Positions 1 to 11,054 of a DNA stretch of 64,000 nt are shown here, in pieces (positions within the stretch are counted from its first letter, which is position 1; the number at the start of each line of letters is the position of its first letter). The position numbers and the translations under genes are program-made. The notes under the pieces were generated by a model. That model was given only the letters and a program-made list of their open reading frames with translations. It was not told where the DNA came from and made no database searches. Origin of the DNA: Artemisia argyi. Taxonomy: Eukaryota > Streptophyta > Magnoliopsida > Asterales > Asteraceae. The DNA lies in contig CM060681.1 of assembly GCA_030686995.1 (NCBI GenBank), positions 165,948,833 to 166,012,832 of the forward strand, given 5' to 3'.

Positions 1-357
1 TATAAACAATCTTTGGGCAAACCCTTCAGCCTTTCATACTCCGCCGGATGGCAGGATAGGGTCAAAGTTTCAAGAAAACCGGAGGATGCTGAGAAAATTA
101 TGAGCACTTCAAGAAATCTGAACCCTGAAGCCCCAAAAATATGGAAGGCCGAGTTCAATAAGCTGTTCTCTCTTGACTATCCTTATATCAAGAAGATTTG
201 CGATGCTCATCGTCTTCCGTTGGGCGACCTCATGAATATCTTTCCTGACTCCCCGGTCCCAGTGGGTTTGACAAACATTTCCACCCAAGCCAATGTAGAG
301 ACGGAGGGTAATCAGATAGCTGTATCCGGAGGGGAAAATGTCAACCCTCCGGCTTAG
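1..357 (+). CDS. Antisense ORF (aORF) of the Tat element, C-terminal part
   Basis: The frame is open from the left window edge to a TAG at 355-357, so only the C-terminal 118 residues or so are present. The visible part has a polar segment with WKAEFNKLF and a motif DAHRLPLGDLMNIFPDSP, then a Ser/Thr/Asn-rich tail. It lies between integrase and the missing 3' LTR and runs opposite to gag-pol. Known Tat elements such as maize Grande carry antisense genes in exactly this place, many matching the plant 'putative gypsy type transposon' domain. I infer that relation from position and general look; no catalytic motif is visible. Function is unknown even in better studied elements. No stop or frameshift interrupts the visible part, unlike the sense ORFs. 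Confidence 0.6.
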   Translation, partial: YKQSLGKPFSLSYSAGWQDRVKVSRKPEDAEKIMSTSRNLNPEAPKIWKAEFNKLFSLDYPYIKKICDAHRLPLGDLMNIFPDSPVPVGLTNISTQANVETEGNQIAVSGGENVNPPA

Positions 358-649
358 TTGATGTTTTTGTAATCTTAACTTTGGACCTTAATTTGTAATA
401 TTCACAAGGGTTACGCTCGTTTATATTGGATGTTCCTTTTGACTATTATTTGTACAGCCATTGTTCGTATCGTTTGTATTAATATCTTCCAGTTTCTCTT
501 TTTTTTATATATGCGATATCGTCCTTTTGACGGAATTGATTCATGATACAATACATATTACATCTTTTGCAGGGTATTGCTTGGGCATCCGGAGCGGTTA
601 CCGCCCGGGCATTCAGGCTAGTTTTTGTCTGAGCATCCGAGTTGCCTTC
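358..649. other. Tat 3' region, unique part before the tandem repeats
   Basis: There is no supported ORF on either strand. T-rich sequence follows the aORF stop and could hold its polyadenylation signal. From about 577 degenerate GGGCATCCGG blocks begin, which lead into the regular repeats. Confidence 0.6.
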
Positions 650-900
650 GGGCATCCGGAGCGGTATAATTGTCCGGGCATCCGCTGATACTGCGGGCGT
701 CCGAAGCATAAATGGTTACTGCTTTCGGGCATCCGGAGCGGTATAATTGTCCGGGCATCCGCTGACACTGCGGGCGTCCGAAGCATAAACGGTTACTGCT
801 TTCGGGCATCCGGAGCGGTATAATTGTCTGGGCATCCGCTGATACTGCGGGCGTCCGAAGCATAAATGGTTACTGCTTTCGGGCATCCAAAAAGGAGTTT
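650..900. repeat. 77-bp tandem repeat, three full copies plus a partial fourth
   Basis: Units start at 650, 727 and 804, with a partial unit from 881. All three full units are exactly 77 bp long and differ at only a few positions. Each holds the sub-motifs GGGCATCCGGAGCGG, GGGCATCCGCTGA and GGGCGTCCGAAGC, so a shorter ancestral unit was amplified first. Tandem repeats in the region between integrase and 3' LTR are known for Tat elements and can seed satellite DNA. Confidence 0.9.
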
Positions 901-1104
901 GGGCATCCGCAACGTTTTTGATTGCCCGGGCATTTATCGTCTACCGGAGGGGGCCAGCCTCCGGAGACACAAGTATCTCGTAACTTTTCGCAAAATTGTA
1001 ACGTTCCCCGGGCGGGAAGCTACGCACTTCATTAATATTTTACCAACATCATAGTACAAAAGCATCATAATACAAAAGCTTTGGAATTCTAACAATAACA
1101 GTTT
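901..1104. other. Tat 3' region between repeats and integrase stop
   Basis: A decayed continuation of the GGGCATCCG-type blocks runs to about 945, followed by AT-rich sequence. There is no ORF of note. Confidence 0.5.
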
Positions 1105-2949
1105 TTATAAGAAACACTTTCTGAGGTTGATGGCATGCCAAGTGCGCGGCACCTCCGTATCATCCATATTTTGTAACTTATAAGAACCGTTGTCGTATGC
1201 TTCGACGACTCTGTATGGGCCTTCCCAATTCGGCCCTAGCTTCCTTTGGTTCTCCACTCGGCTCGCTTCATTCTTTCTAAAAACGAAATCGCCTACTCGA
1301 AAGTTCATCGGCTTTACCCGTTGGTTGTAGTATCGTTCCACCTTCGCTTTATACTTAGCTTCTTGTATTGCAGCTGCTTCTCTTCTTTCCTGCAACAAGT
1401 CCAGATTTAGGCGCTGCTCTTCTTCGTTTCGGTCAAGCACAAGAAGCTGATCTTCCTCACTGCGGTTTTCATCGAACATCATGGTCCGATGCGTTGGCAT
1501 CCCTATTTCGGCCGGTATTACCGCCTCACTTCCGTATGTTAAGCTGAAGGGTGTATCACCGTTGCTGGTTTTGAGTGAGGTACGGTGAGACCATAACACA
1601 TTGGGTAATTCGTCTACCCAACCGGCCCTTGCTCTGCCCAATCTTGCCTTTATTCCCTCCATGAGGGATTTATTTGCCCTTTCTACCAAACCGTTGGCCT
1701 GCGGATGTGCAACGGCCGTGTTCATCTGCCTGATCTTCAGTTGTGCACACCAGCTTTTGAAGGGATCCTTCACAAAATTTGTCCCATTGTCCGTTACTAT
1801 CACTCCCGGTAGGCCAAAACGACGTACAATGTTTTCCCACACGAACTTTTTTACTTCCTTCCCTGTCGTTTTCGCCAGCGGTTTGGCCTCGATCCATTTT
1901 GTGAAATAATCTATGGCCACGATGACAAATTTTACCCTCCCCGGGGCCTCTGGGAATGGTCCCAGAACGTCCATTCCCCACTGATAGAATGGCCACGGGG
2001 CCATGATTGAAGTTAAGAAGGTTTTGGGCAGCTTTGGCACAGGGGCGTGTATTTGACAGGAATCACACTTCCGAATCTCTTCTCTTGCGTCGCGGTGCAT
2101 CGTAGGCCAGTAATATCCTTGTCTGATTAACTTTGCTACCACTGATCTGGGACCGGAATGCATGCCGCAAGCTCCCTCATGTACCTCCCGGATGATGTAA
2201 TTTGATTGTAACGGACCTACGCAACGGAGCATTGGGTTTAGATAAGATTTTTTGAAGAGGACACCTTCTTCCATCACATAATGGGGAAGTTTCATGCGTA
2301 GACTTCTTGCTCCATTTGCGTTCTCCGGCCATACTCCCTCTTCCAGACACCTAATGATCGGCGTCATCCAATTGGGGCCTTCTTCTTCCACTATCGTGTG
2401 TACTTCGGTTTCTTCGGTGGAGGGTTTTGCTAAAACTTCCACTAGTACTTCTTTCGTCAAATGGTCGAAGGCCACTGAGGCGAGTTTGCTAAGTATGTCT
2501 GCCTTCTGATTTTGGGTTCTCGGTATGTGTTGGATCTTAAAATTGTCAAACCTTCCAATATATTGCCTTGCTTTCTCCAAATATCTTATCATGCTCTCTT
2601 TAGCGGCCACAAAATTCCCATTGATCTGGCTTGCTACCAATCTTGAATCAACCTTGACAATTATAGACTTAACTTTCATTTGTTCGGCTATCCGCAACCC
2701 TGCTAATAGTGCTTCATATTCGGCCTCGTTGTTTGTGCTTTTAAAATTTAGCCTTAGAGCGTAGGTGAATTCTTCCTGTGTGGGGCTGATGAGCACCAAA
2801 CCTGCTCCGGAACCTTTCTTACTGCAGGCTCCATCGGTATATAACGTCCATTCTGCTTTCTCGGCAAGCTCACAGATATGCCTGCTTTTCACTTTTGCGT
2901 ATTGTTCAGCCATTCCTACCGGTATTTCAGTTAGGAAATCTGCCAACAC
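1105..2949 (-). pseudogene. Tat pol, second half: archaeal-type RNase H and integrase
   Basis: This is a 614-residue open frame. Residues about 35-160 are a plant/archaeal-type RNase H, with TDGACSKKGSGAG, the conserved TNNEAEYEALLAGL and a downstream D in KVDSRL. The zinc-binding region of integrase follows with CDSC near residue 298. The catalytic core has WGMDVLGPFP, VTDNGTNF and a Glu in QANGLVERANKS, so the D,D,E triad is present. The C-terminal part ends with the GPYRVVEAY module typical of Ty3 integrases. The frame continues directly from the upstream gag-pol ORF: the codon at 2950-2952 is TAA and the next codon is GTG, so this half was once part of one polyprotein. There is no start of its own, and I infer it is not expressed as a separate gene. 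Confidence 0.9.
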
Positions 2950-5811
2950 TTATCCCTTGATAGCGTTTCGGGAAATGTACTTAATATCGTACGCATCTAA
3001 CTCCACCGCATACTTGGCCAGCTTTCCTGATGCCTCCGGCTTGTTTAAGACCTGCCTGATCGGTTGATCCGTGATCACTTTTATCGGATGTGCCTCGAAG
3101 TACCTTCGAAGCCTCCGGGATGCGTGCAACAGACAAACCGCCAGCTTTTCCATCGGGGCATAATTTCTTTCCGCTTCATTCAATGTCCGGCTAACGTAAT
3201 GGACCGGTAACTGTTTTCCAGATCTTTCAGCGACCAGCACTGCACTTACTGCCCGTGAGGCAGCCGCCAGGTATATGTGCAGATCTTCTTTTGGAACGGG
3301 GGTCGTTAATGAGGGAAGCTCCAAGATTAACCTTTTCATTTCTTGGAAGGCCTCTTCGGCCTTTGAGGTCCATCTGTACTCATCCTTGTTCTCCTTGGTG
3401 ATGTTCTTGAGTGTTTTGAAAAAAGGGAGTGATCTTTCTGCCGAACGTGACAGGAAGCGATTGAGAGCTGCCAACTTGCCGCTAAGGCTTTGCATCTCCA
3501 TCAAGGTTCTTGGCGATTTCATTTCCGTAATTGCTTTAACCTTCCTTGGGTTTGCCCGGATGCCCTCGGAAGTCACCATGTAGCCGAGGAACTTGCCTTC
3601 TTTTACACCGAATGAGCACTTTTTAGGGTTCAGTTTCATATTTATTTTCCTTAGATTGTCAAAAGTTTCAGCCATATCCGCTAGTAAATCCACCTCCGTT
3701 TTACTTTTGATAACCATGTCATCTACGTATGCTTCCAAGTTCCTTCCTATCTGCGGACGAAACGCCGAGTCTACCAAACGTTGGTATGTGGCTCCGGCAT
3801 TCTTCAGGCCGAAGGGCATTTTGGTGTAACAATAAGTTCCTTGTTCTGTGTAGAATGCCGTTTTTTCTTCGTCCTCGGTAGCCATTTGAACTTGGTGATA
3901 GCCCTTATATGCATCCAGAAAACACTTGTACCGGAAACCCATTACGGACTCAATCTTCCAGTCTATTTTCGGCAGAGGGTAGTAATCTTTTGGGCAGGCT
4001 GAGTTCAAGTTTTTAAAATCTATGCACATCCTCCAGCTCCCATCACATTTTTTCACCAGTACCGGGTTTGATATCCAAGTGGGGTACCTCACCGGCCGGA
4101 CGATCCCTGCTCTTAACCATTCTTGCACTTCATTGGCAATCACTTGGTTTTTTTCCTGTGAGAATGTCCGTCTCTTCTGTGCCACCGGAGTATCTTCCAA
4201 CCTGACATTAAGATTATGTTGCACCAAACGGCGTGGTACACCCGTCATGTCAGCGGGTGACCATGCGAATACGTCTTTACTTCGCTTTAACAATTCAACC
4301 AAGCTTCTTCGACATTCTTTTGAGAATCCCTTCCCAATAGTCACCAATTGCTCTGGATAGGCAGGGTGGACTATGACTTCTTCTGTAAGTCCTAGCTCCG
4401 TCTCCTTTCCGGGGACCATTCCAGCTGCGGTCTCCTCCTCCGAACCTATCCATTCTTCCTCAAACCCACGACATTCCTTGATTTCCGTGGCCCTAGTAAC
4501 CAAGGTTGCGATTCCCTTCGGAGTGGGAAATTTCATCATAGCATGGATAGTAGAGGGTATAGCCCTAAGCTCTCTTAAACCGGTTCTTCCCAATATAATA
4601 TTGTAGGGTGAGGGTGATCTTATTACTGAGAATTTCATCCTGGTCTTTCGGAATAGCCCATGGTCCCCAAAACATACATCCAGCTCTATCTTTCCAATAG
4701 GCTTGATTATCTCTCCCGAGAACCCAACTAACGGTGAACCGGATTTCTTGAGTTTGGACTGAATCGAAGGGCATAAATTGTTAAAACAGTGCTCATACAT
4801 AACTTCCACCGAGGCTCCCTCGTCCACAAAGATCCTCTGTATCAAATATCCCTCAACTTCCGCCTCCACTATGAGAGGTTCATCGGACAGATCATCCGAG
4901 GGCACCGGAGGAAAAGTAATGGGGATCTTCATCCATGGCTCCTCATGTTCCCTAGTCTTTCTTTTCGTTGTTCCTACGCTTCCGATCATGTTTATCACCT
5001 TTTTCTTTCCTTTGTTCCCCTCCTGGGCTGGCTCTTTTCCCTGCCTTACGTTCCGAATCAAATGGTCTAGCTTTCCGGACTCTAGGGCCACTTCGAGTGG
5101 TCTCTTCAGCATGTGACAATCGTTGGTATAATGCCCCTTCTCCCCATGATAGTCACAATATCTGTCTGCATTTTCCCTGCTTGGCCTCCCCACCAACGGA
5201 GGAGGATGTGGAAGTCGGAGTTGGTGTTCAGTAGCCAGTATTTCCTTGGGTTGCTTCCTGAGTGCCATTAGCCCTGGTCGGTTGTTCTCCGGCTTCCACC
5301 CATCCTTTTTCCGAAAATCTCCTCTGTTTTGATCTGCCCTCGGAGCAACGTAGGGAGTGTATGGTTCTCGAAAACGAAAGTCACCTCGGCGGTCGCTCCT
5401 ACGCCGTTCAGCATATCCCCTTGACCTCTCGGCCTTTGGTGGATAGTTGAACCTCCGATTACCCTCCGGGAATTCTCCTTTTGGGAGTTCTGTGGTCTTG
5501 TACGCATCCTCTGCCCTGACAAAGTCATCGACCCTTGTCATCATCTCTTTCACAGTCCGGGGTACTTGGTCGGAGAAACGCTTGGCCAGCTCCGGACATT
5601 TGTGGGCCGTCATAAAAGCTGATATACGCATGAGATCTGGTACTCCTGGGATGTAACTCGCCTCGTCGGTCCATCTTTCTTTAAAGTCAGGCAAGGTTTC
5701 GTTAGCCCTCCTCGAAATCTTGAATATCTCTGTCGGATCCTTAATTCCCTTCTGCCTCAAGGAGAACCTGGTAGTGAACTGCTCCTCTAGCTCATCCCAT
5801 GTGTCGATGCT
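2950..5811 (-). pseudogene. Tat gag C-terminal part, protease, reverse transcriptase, RNase H
   Basis: The open frame from 5829 begins inside gag; its first residues come from the inserted solo LTR. It reads through the Retrotrans_gag region, a zinc knuckle around residue 226 (C-X2-H-type, YCDYHGEKGHYTNDC), a protease with VDEGAS near residue 334, a reverse transcriptase with YVDDM near residue 700, and a degenerate gypsy-type RNase H. It ends at TAA 2950-2952, in frame with the RNase H-integrase ORF. A CAA-to-TAA change would explain that stop, since elements of this type usually have Gln near this point. The protease motif has E where most retropepsins have T or S, so its activity is doubtful. 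Confidence 0.9.
5807..5811. repeat. Target site duplication ATGCT (left copy)
   Basis: Identical to 9549-9553 on the other side of the solo LTR. Five bp is the usual size for LTR retrotransposon insertion. Confidence 0.88.
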
Positions 5812-8800
5812 TGATGAGTGCGCAAACACTCATCATTTTTATCGTGTTTAAACTGCCAAAACATACAAAAACAATCGAAAAGTAATCAAAATACTTAAAT
5901 TATCCCAGGGATTGTGTTTTATGTGTTTCAAATGCAAAACGAGCAAAAACAAACGAAAAACGATCAAAGTTTGCAATATTGGCAGTTTTAGTCCCCCAAG
6001 TTTTAAAAGTTTTCAGAAATAGTCCCTATGCATTCATTTTGAAATAAAAGTCAACCCAAGTCCTTGAAAAAATCAAAATTTATCAAAAACGGACTTTGGG
6101 TGTTAAATTTGGAAAAGTTACATTTTGGTCCCTGGAGTTTGGGAATTTGCAAATTCAGTCCCTGGGAATTTTGAAAATAAAAAATTTGCAAAAATTGGAT
6201 TGTGGAATACTTAACTTGGCAACAATGGTCCTTGATATCACTTTAGGGGAATGACAATTTCAGTCCTTTAGTTTTGTCAAATTTCAAAATTGGTCCCTAG
6301 TCTTAACTACACTACAAACCGGACCCTTAAAGTTATCACAACCCAAAACTAAAAACAAACCCAATCCCACTTATTAAAACCCCAGCCCACCTCCATTAGC
6401 CCACCACCACTTTTAAAAATAAAAAACCCCACAACCGTTTTAAATAAAAAACAGTCAACCTTTGTTTGACCGACCCTTCACCCTCACCACTTGGACTGCT
6501 AAACCACCCAAACACACAACCCCCCTCCTCACCCTAATTAATGCTCACCACTCTTTGTCCCCCCCCCCCAACTTTCAACAAAACTCCAAGATTCTTTTAT
6601 TGATATCAAAATCCCTCAAGAAATCGCCACCTGCTCCTTTGACAAATTTGGCGCCAAAAAGAACATTTAAAGGTTGAGATTGAATGGAGCCAATCCAACG
6701 GCTCAAACTTGATGGGAAACATTCAGAGGTTGATTGAAGTCTAAAGTATCTATAAAAGAGAGAAGGGGGCAGAAGAAAAAGGCAGCTAGACTAATTGTAA
6801 TTTAATCTTATGTCGTTTTAGTTTTTTTTAACATCCTTGTAATTTTAAGTCTTCAAGTATTGTTTTTACTTAATTCAGTGTAGTAAGAAACCTTTTTAAG
6901 TATTAATGATAAGTGTTATTTAAATTTCACATTGTGCAAATTTATGTTAAAAATTTATTTATAGTGTATTATGATTGGTTGTTGTTACTGAGGACATAAC
7001 TAGATCATATAAGCTCCTAGGAAGCTATTATAAGCTTCTAGTTAACTAAAATTCAGCATAGCTAAAAAATTTCACAAATACCAAAATTAGTCAATAAAAG
7101 TCAACTGAGAAGCTTGGGTGTGAATTCTGGATTCAGAGATGGATTGGAGCTAAGCTTGGATGGAAATTGGGTATTAGAGCTTTGTGGAAAGCCATAGGTG
7201 TGGTACTTGTTCTTGGTTCTTAACCTTTGGCCTGGATTCAAGATGTAAGCATATATTCTTGATTTTTACCATTTTCTTTATTTGCTATCATTTCAGTTTA
7301 ATATCTCTTGTTTCATGTTTAGTTGTAGTTAAGTAGTGAATTTATAACTTAAAATTGATAGGTTGTTAATTAGATTAGAAAGTTGCTAGTTGTTATATAT
7401 AGGCAGTTAAAACTGCATTGTTGTGTCAATTGGGTAATTAGTGTTAAACTAGTGTTCTTTGTGCTCTATTAATCTTATTATTTCATAAACAAAGTGTCTG
7501 AGTTGGTAGCTGTGTGTAAAAAGTTCATTTGTTTTGAAAATCTTGCAATACAGCCAATTATAAGGGTGTTTGACACAAGCTGTTCAAGGGACTCAGAGGG
7601 GTCTTGGTTGTTTGTAACTGTTTCAATAACTCAACTTAGGTCATTAGAGGTTAGTTAGGTCACAAAATCAGCTCTTTCATTAGTAAAAGTCAGATTTACA
7701 AAAATTCCACCACCACAGTTAACTGTGGTGGTTTTTGAGTCCCACAACCCATCATTTCATTAGATAAGTTGTTGTTTTAACATCTTTTAGTCTTACTTTA
7801 ACTTGCAAACATGTTTTCAGTTAGTTAGATCCCTCCAAAGTTCATATAAGTCAAAGTTCATAGTTTCCTTAAAAAGTCAAAAGCTGCTTCAGTTATTTTG
7901 CTCAAAGTTTGGGAGTCTTTAAATTGCTTAAAATAAGGATTTAGGATCTGAGATTTTACAAGATTACTCTCTACCAGCTAGTTGATTTTTAGGATTTTTC
8001 TTGGATTTTTTGGAATTTGTATAGTGGGTCCCACCAAGCCTCAAAGTGAGTTGCAGGGCAAGACAATTGCCCTGTCTCAGCAGCTCAGCCTCACACCACC
8101 TACTTTGGTGGTCCATTGTGGTTGACTCAGTGGTCCACAACCCTTGATTTTGGGTCCTTACAACCCCCTCCTACCAGGGAGTGACTTTTGACTATTACTT
8201 TGACCTTTTGACCTGTGGACCCCTTATGGATTGACTCCTAAAACTTGTCCCATTTCTGTCTCAGTTTGGATTAAGCCAGTGCTTATTTCTGAGTTTGTGG
8301 CTTATTCAGGCCACCTTATTGCTTGAAACTTGCTTATCCTTGTTCCTTATACTCAGAGAAACCATAAGTTGTCATTGTGGACCCCACACTTTCCCATTTG
8401 AGCTTTAAAACCTCCACAGTCAACAAAAGTCAACTGTGGGAGTATTAAGCACTTCAAGTGCTTATTCCTTGGGTTAAAATAAAAGTGTTTTTATTAAAAG
8501 TAGTTGTTTTTAGTTTATAATCAGTTTAGAAAAAGAAAAAAAAAACCAAAAAACCAACTTTAATATTAGTGATAGCTTCTATTTAATAGGATTTATCAAT
8601 TTATTTTTCTTTTTAATTTATTTCCAAGTAATATATCACTTTTATATTTTTAGAAATTCTATTTTAGGTTAAAATAATTTTAGAAATTTTTTCAGATTTT
8701 TATTTTGTCTTTTAGTGGTTTTTCTAATTAATTTTAGTTTAATTTAGTTTTAATTAATATTAATCAATTAAATAGCATAATTAGATTTTATATAGTATAA

Positions 8801-9548
8801 CCTAATTTTTATAATTTTTCTAGCTTTTATTTTAGTTAAAACATTTTTATAAAATTTTCTAGAATTTTTACTGTTCATTTTCTATTTTTTATAATATAAT
8901 TAGTTTAATTAGAAATTAATAGGTAATTAGATTAATAATTAATTAATTAGGTTAAAAATACTTAAAATTAACTTTTTATAATTTTTTAGGATTTCTATGA
9001 TGGTTAATTAGATTTGTAAAATTTTTCTTAATTTTCTAAGTCCTTTTAGTATTTTTAGTAATTTTGATTAATTAATTAGTTAATAAATAGATAATTAGTA
9101 ATTGATTAATAATAAATAATTAAATAGTGTAAAATAGTTTTTATTTTTCTTAAAATTTTCTTTAATTATTAGAATTGTAAAAATATTAATTTTACACTTT
9201 TAACCCTTCCCGTCCATCAGTTGTACTTTTCGTTTCGTTCGTCTGAGTACGTTTTTTAATTAAAACGTACGTTTTTAGGTTTTAGCTCAAATCTTTGTAA
9301 TCTTAATTCTCGTAATCAATCACGTAGCTTTCCTAAGTTATATTTGTTAATAATTTCCAAATAATTCTAATCATAACCCTTTTCTGTGAATAATTACCCG
9401 ATCACGAATACGCTAAAGTTACAATTCACACTTCAACGGGACTTAACGACCTGGTGATACCTTATATTACCCGGAGCATTGATCTAGGCTATTTGACTTT
9501 GTTGACCATTCCTTGGTCAATATAAGTGAGGTGGTTTAGCGTCAATCA
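5812..9548 (+). mobile_element. 3.7-kb solo LTR inserted into the Tat gag gene
   Basis: The segment begins TGATGAGTGC and ends GCGTCAATCA, so it has TG..CA termini. It is flanked by the 5-bp duplication ATGCT (5807-5811 and 9549-9553). Removing it with one ATGCT joins the two gag pieces in one frame. A TATA box (TCTATAAAAGAG) at about 6749-6760 followed by a T-rich leader gives plus orientation, with about 0.94 kb of U3. There is no gag or pol ORF and no internal second LTR. The rest is AT-rich, with phrases such as GGCAGTTTTAGTCCC shared with the truncated LTR at 26601. I infer a solo LTR of a long-LTR Ty3/gypsy family; the lineage cannot be named without its interior. Confidence 0.88.
7709..7732. 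repeat. 24-bp perfect palindrome in the solo LTR
   Basis: Both halves of ACCACCACAGTT read the same on the opposite strand with no spacer. It would be a hairpin in RNA from the R/U5 side of this LTR. The function is unknown. Confidence 0.8.
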
Positions 9549-9553
9549 ATGCT
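9549..9553. repeat. Target site duplication ATGCT (right copy)
   Basis: Partner of 5807-5811. Confidence 0.88.
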
Positions 9554-10069
9554 ACCAGGTTCCAGGCGGCTAAACCAACCCTGTGCTGCCCCGTCTAACG
9601 TTTGCTGAAACATCCGACACCATACCGGCATCGGCCATTCCCCCTGATTGGCCGCTCCGGCAAATCTGTTCAAGTGGTCATCCGGATCTGTGGACCCATT
9701 GTACAACTTCAGGTTGCTCAGCATCCGGTGTGATGGTCTGGAGAATTCATTTATTCTTCGAGTGAAGGGCGATTTGGCTACGGATTTGAAAGGCTTTCCT
9801 AACTCTTCCTCTGGTTTGTCTTTAGTTTGCTTATCGCCCGAAGTTTTACCGTCATCTTCATTGAAATCTAACCGTATTGGCCTAAGGACATTTCCTTCGA
9901 GGGCATTGTGTTCTTTGACCAACTCTTTCAGGGCCGTCAGGTGTCCTTGTATCAAATCTTGTATGTTAGGTGAACCACGATCGTTCCGGTTGGAACCCTC
10001 TGGACCGTCCTTGTTGGTACCACATCCTCCGGTTACTGTGAGGGGGGTCAGAGGTGGGAGGTCCGTCAT
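9549..10069 (-). pseudogene. Tat gag, N-terminal part, cut by the solo LTR
   Basis: The start is taken at the ATG at 10067-10069 (MTDLPPLTPL). An upstream in-frame ATG at 10147 lies inside the LTR and would make the protein span the primer binding site, so I reject it. The visible 175 residues have a charged, disordered N-terminal region, then the start of the Retrotrans_gag domain (LKLYNGSTDPDDHLNRF, WCRMFQQTLDGAAQGWFS). The frame stops at the junction with the inserted LTR and resumes at 5811. Gag forms the virus-like particle of the element. Confidence 0.85.
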
Positions 10070-10099
10070 GCTATCAGTAGGTAGATTAGATAACGGGTC

Positions 10100-10118
10100 C
10101 CACGGATTGCGCCAATTT
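10100..10118 (-). other. Primer binding site region of the Tat element
   Basis: Read on the minus strand, TTGGCGCAATCCGTGGGACC follows the LTR end CAACA. Tat elements often have a close TGGCGCCGTCTGTGGGA-type site here. The tRNA is not identified with confidence. Confidence 0.6.
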
Positions 10119-10626
10119 GTTGAAGTAAAATCTTGCTCTTCGGTCAAGACTCTCAGCAGACTTCAATCTTTGCTTCGGTCTTAGTTCTGCACAAATGAGG
10201 AAACGCTCGTTAGCCTCGCCCCGGGTGTTATCCCAGGACCAAGCTCCGGCGTGAGAGTAAGAATATGAAAACCGAAGGGTATTGTGATAAATGTGAGTAA
10301 ATGCTTGTATGTGTGTTGTTGAAATAATAAATGGGGTTGGGGTATTTATACTACCCAACTTTTACCTGCTTGTACTTGCAAACAGTGTCATCGTACTTTC
10401 ATGAATAGTATACAGTCTCCTAGTTGAATAGTTGTCGGCTGTCCCTACGAACAGTGCTCTATCCCTAGGTTGTGTTTATAGGGTGGCTGTCAGAGCACAC
10501 GTGTTTATGTGGGGGCCCCAGACCCTTATTATAAGCATAAAACCTTCGACCAACGTCTTGCCTTCAGAGGACTCCCGGCCATGTTCCTGACATTCGGACC
10601 TTGCCGTCCGGATGGATACGTCAACA
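10119..10626 (-). repeat. 5' LTR of the Tat element, 508 bp
   Basis: The ends are a perfect 6-bp inverted repeat: TGTTGA..TCAACA. The primer binding site abuts the 3' end. A TATAAATA box lies on the minus strand at 10343-10350, placing U3 at about 10350-10626 and R/U5 at about 10119-10320. The outer boundary is inferred from the inverted terminal hexamer, because the partner LTR is outside the window. Confidence 0.8.
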
Positions 10627-10814
10627 AAGTACGTCTCATTGCAACTAACGATCATACTTCGATTTTAACTTATGTTACATTTATAGTAAATCATTTTATA
10701 GTTGTATCAAAACACCTCATAAATTTATCAATAAAACAAACAGCGAGATACTTAAAAGTCCATATTAGATAACAAAAAAACATAACCATTCCATATTTGT
10801 TATTGTCTATAAAT

Positions 10815-11054
10815 GGAAAATGCTAACAACAACCTTTAATGTTGTTGTTAACAACCAAATCTTCACAAAATTTGTTAAAACTAAGACATAATCAAAAGAC
10901 AAGCTCCGTATTTTTCGCTAAAATAACTAATAGAAAGAGTGATTGTTGTTAAAGATTTTAAAATAATTTTGTTTAAACATTGTGTAATGTCTAAAATATA
11001 AATTTCGGTAATTAGTTGTTAAAAACAACCCTAAAGCTTGTTGTTAGCAAAACC
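10815..11054. mobile_element. 240-bp MITE with about 38-bp inverted ends
   Basis: The left end reads TGCTAACAACAACCTTTA and the right end, on the other strand, TGCTAACAACAAGCTTTA. The match continues for about 38 bp with five mismatches. The middle is AT-rich and non-coding. A clean target duplication was not found, so the superfamily is open; the terminal GG..CC would suit a Mutator-type element. Confidence 0.6.

Larger units (their letters stand above)
1..10626 (-). mobile_element. Tat-type Ty3/gypsy LTR retrotransposon, 3' LTR beyond window
   Basis: Read on the minus strand the order is 5' LTR (10119-10626), primer binding site, gag, protease, reverse transcriptase, RNase H, a second RNase H of the plant/archaeal type, integrase, then a 3' region with an antisense ORF and tandem repeats. 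The second RNase H and the antisense ORF between integrase and 3' LTR are known marks of the Tat clade. The interior is interrupted by a 3.7-kb solo LTR with a target duplication. The 5-bp sequence after the LTR (10627-10631, AAGTA) should reappear outside the missing 3' LTR. The copy is defective: gag is split and pol has a stop at 2950-2952. Confidence 0.88.

Noticed and set aside
461..1054. ORFs on both strands across the 77-bp repeats
   Set aside because: The repeat unit is 77 bp, not a multiple of three, and the ORFs only mirror the repeats. No domain or codon pattern is visible.
10070..10147. N-terminal extension of the Tat gag ORF
   Set aside because: It would start inside the 5' LTR and cross the primer binding site; the ATG at 10067-10069 is the sensible start.
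9648..10184. 178-codon ORF on the plus strand opposite gag
   Set aside because: A shadow of the gag reading frame, running into the LTR. The true antisense ORF of Tat elements is at the other end.
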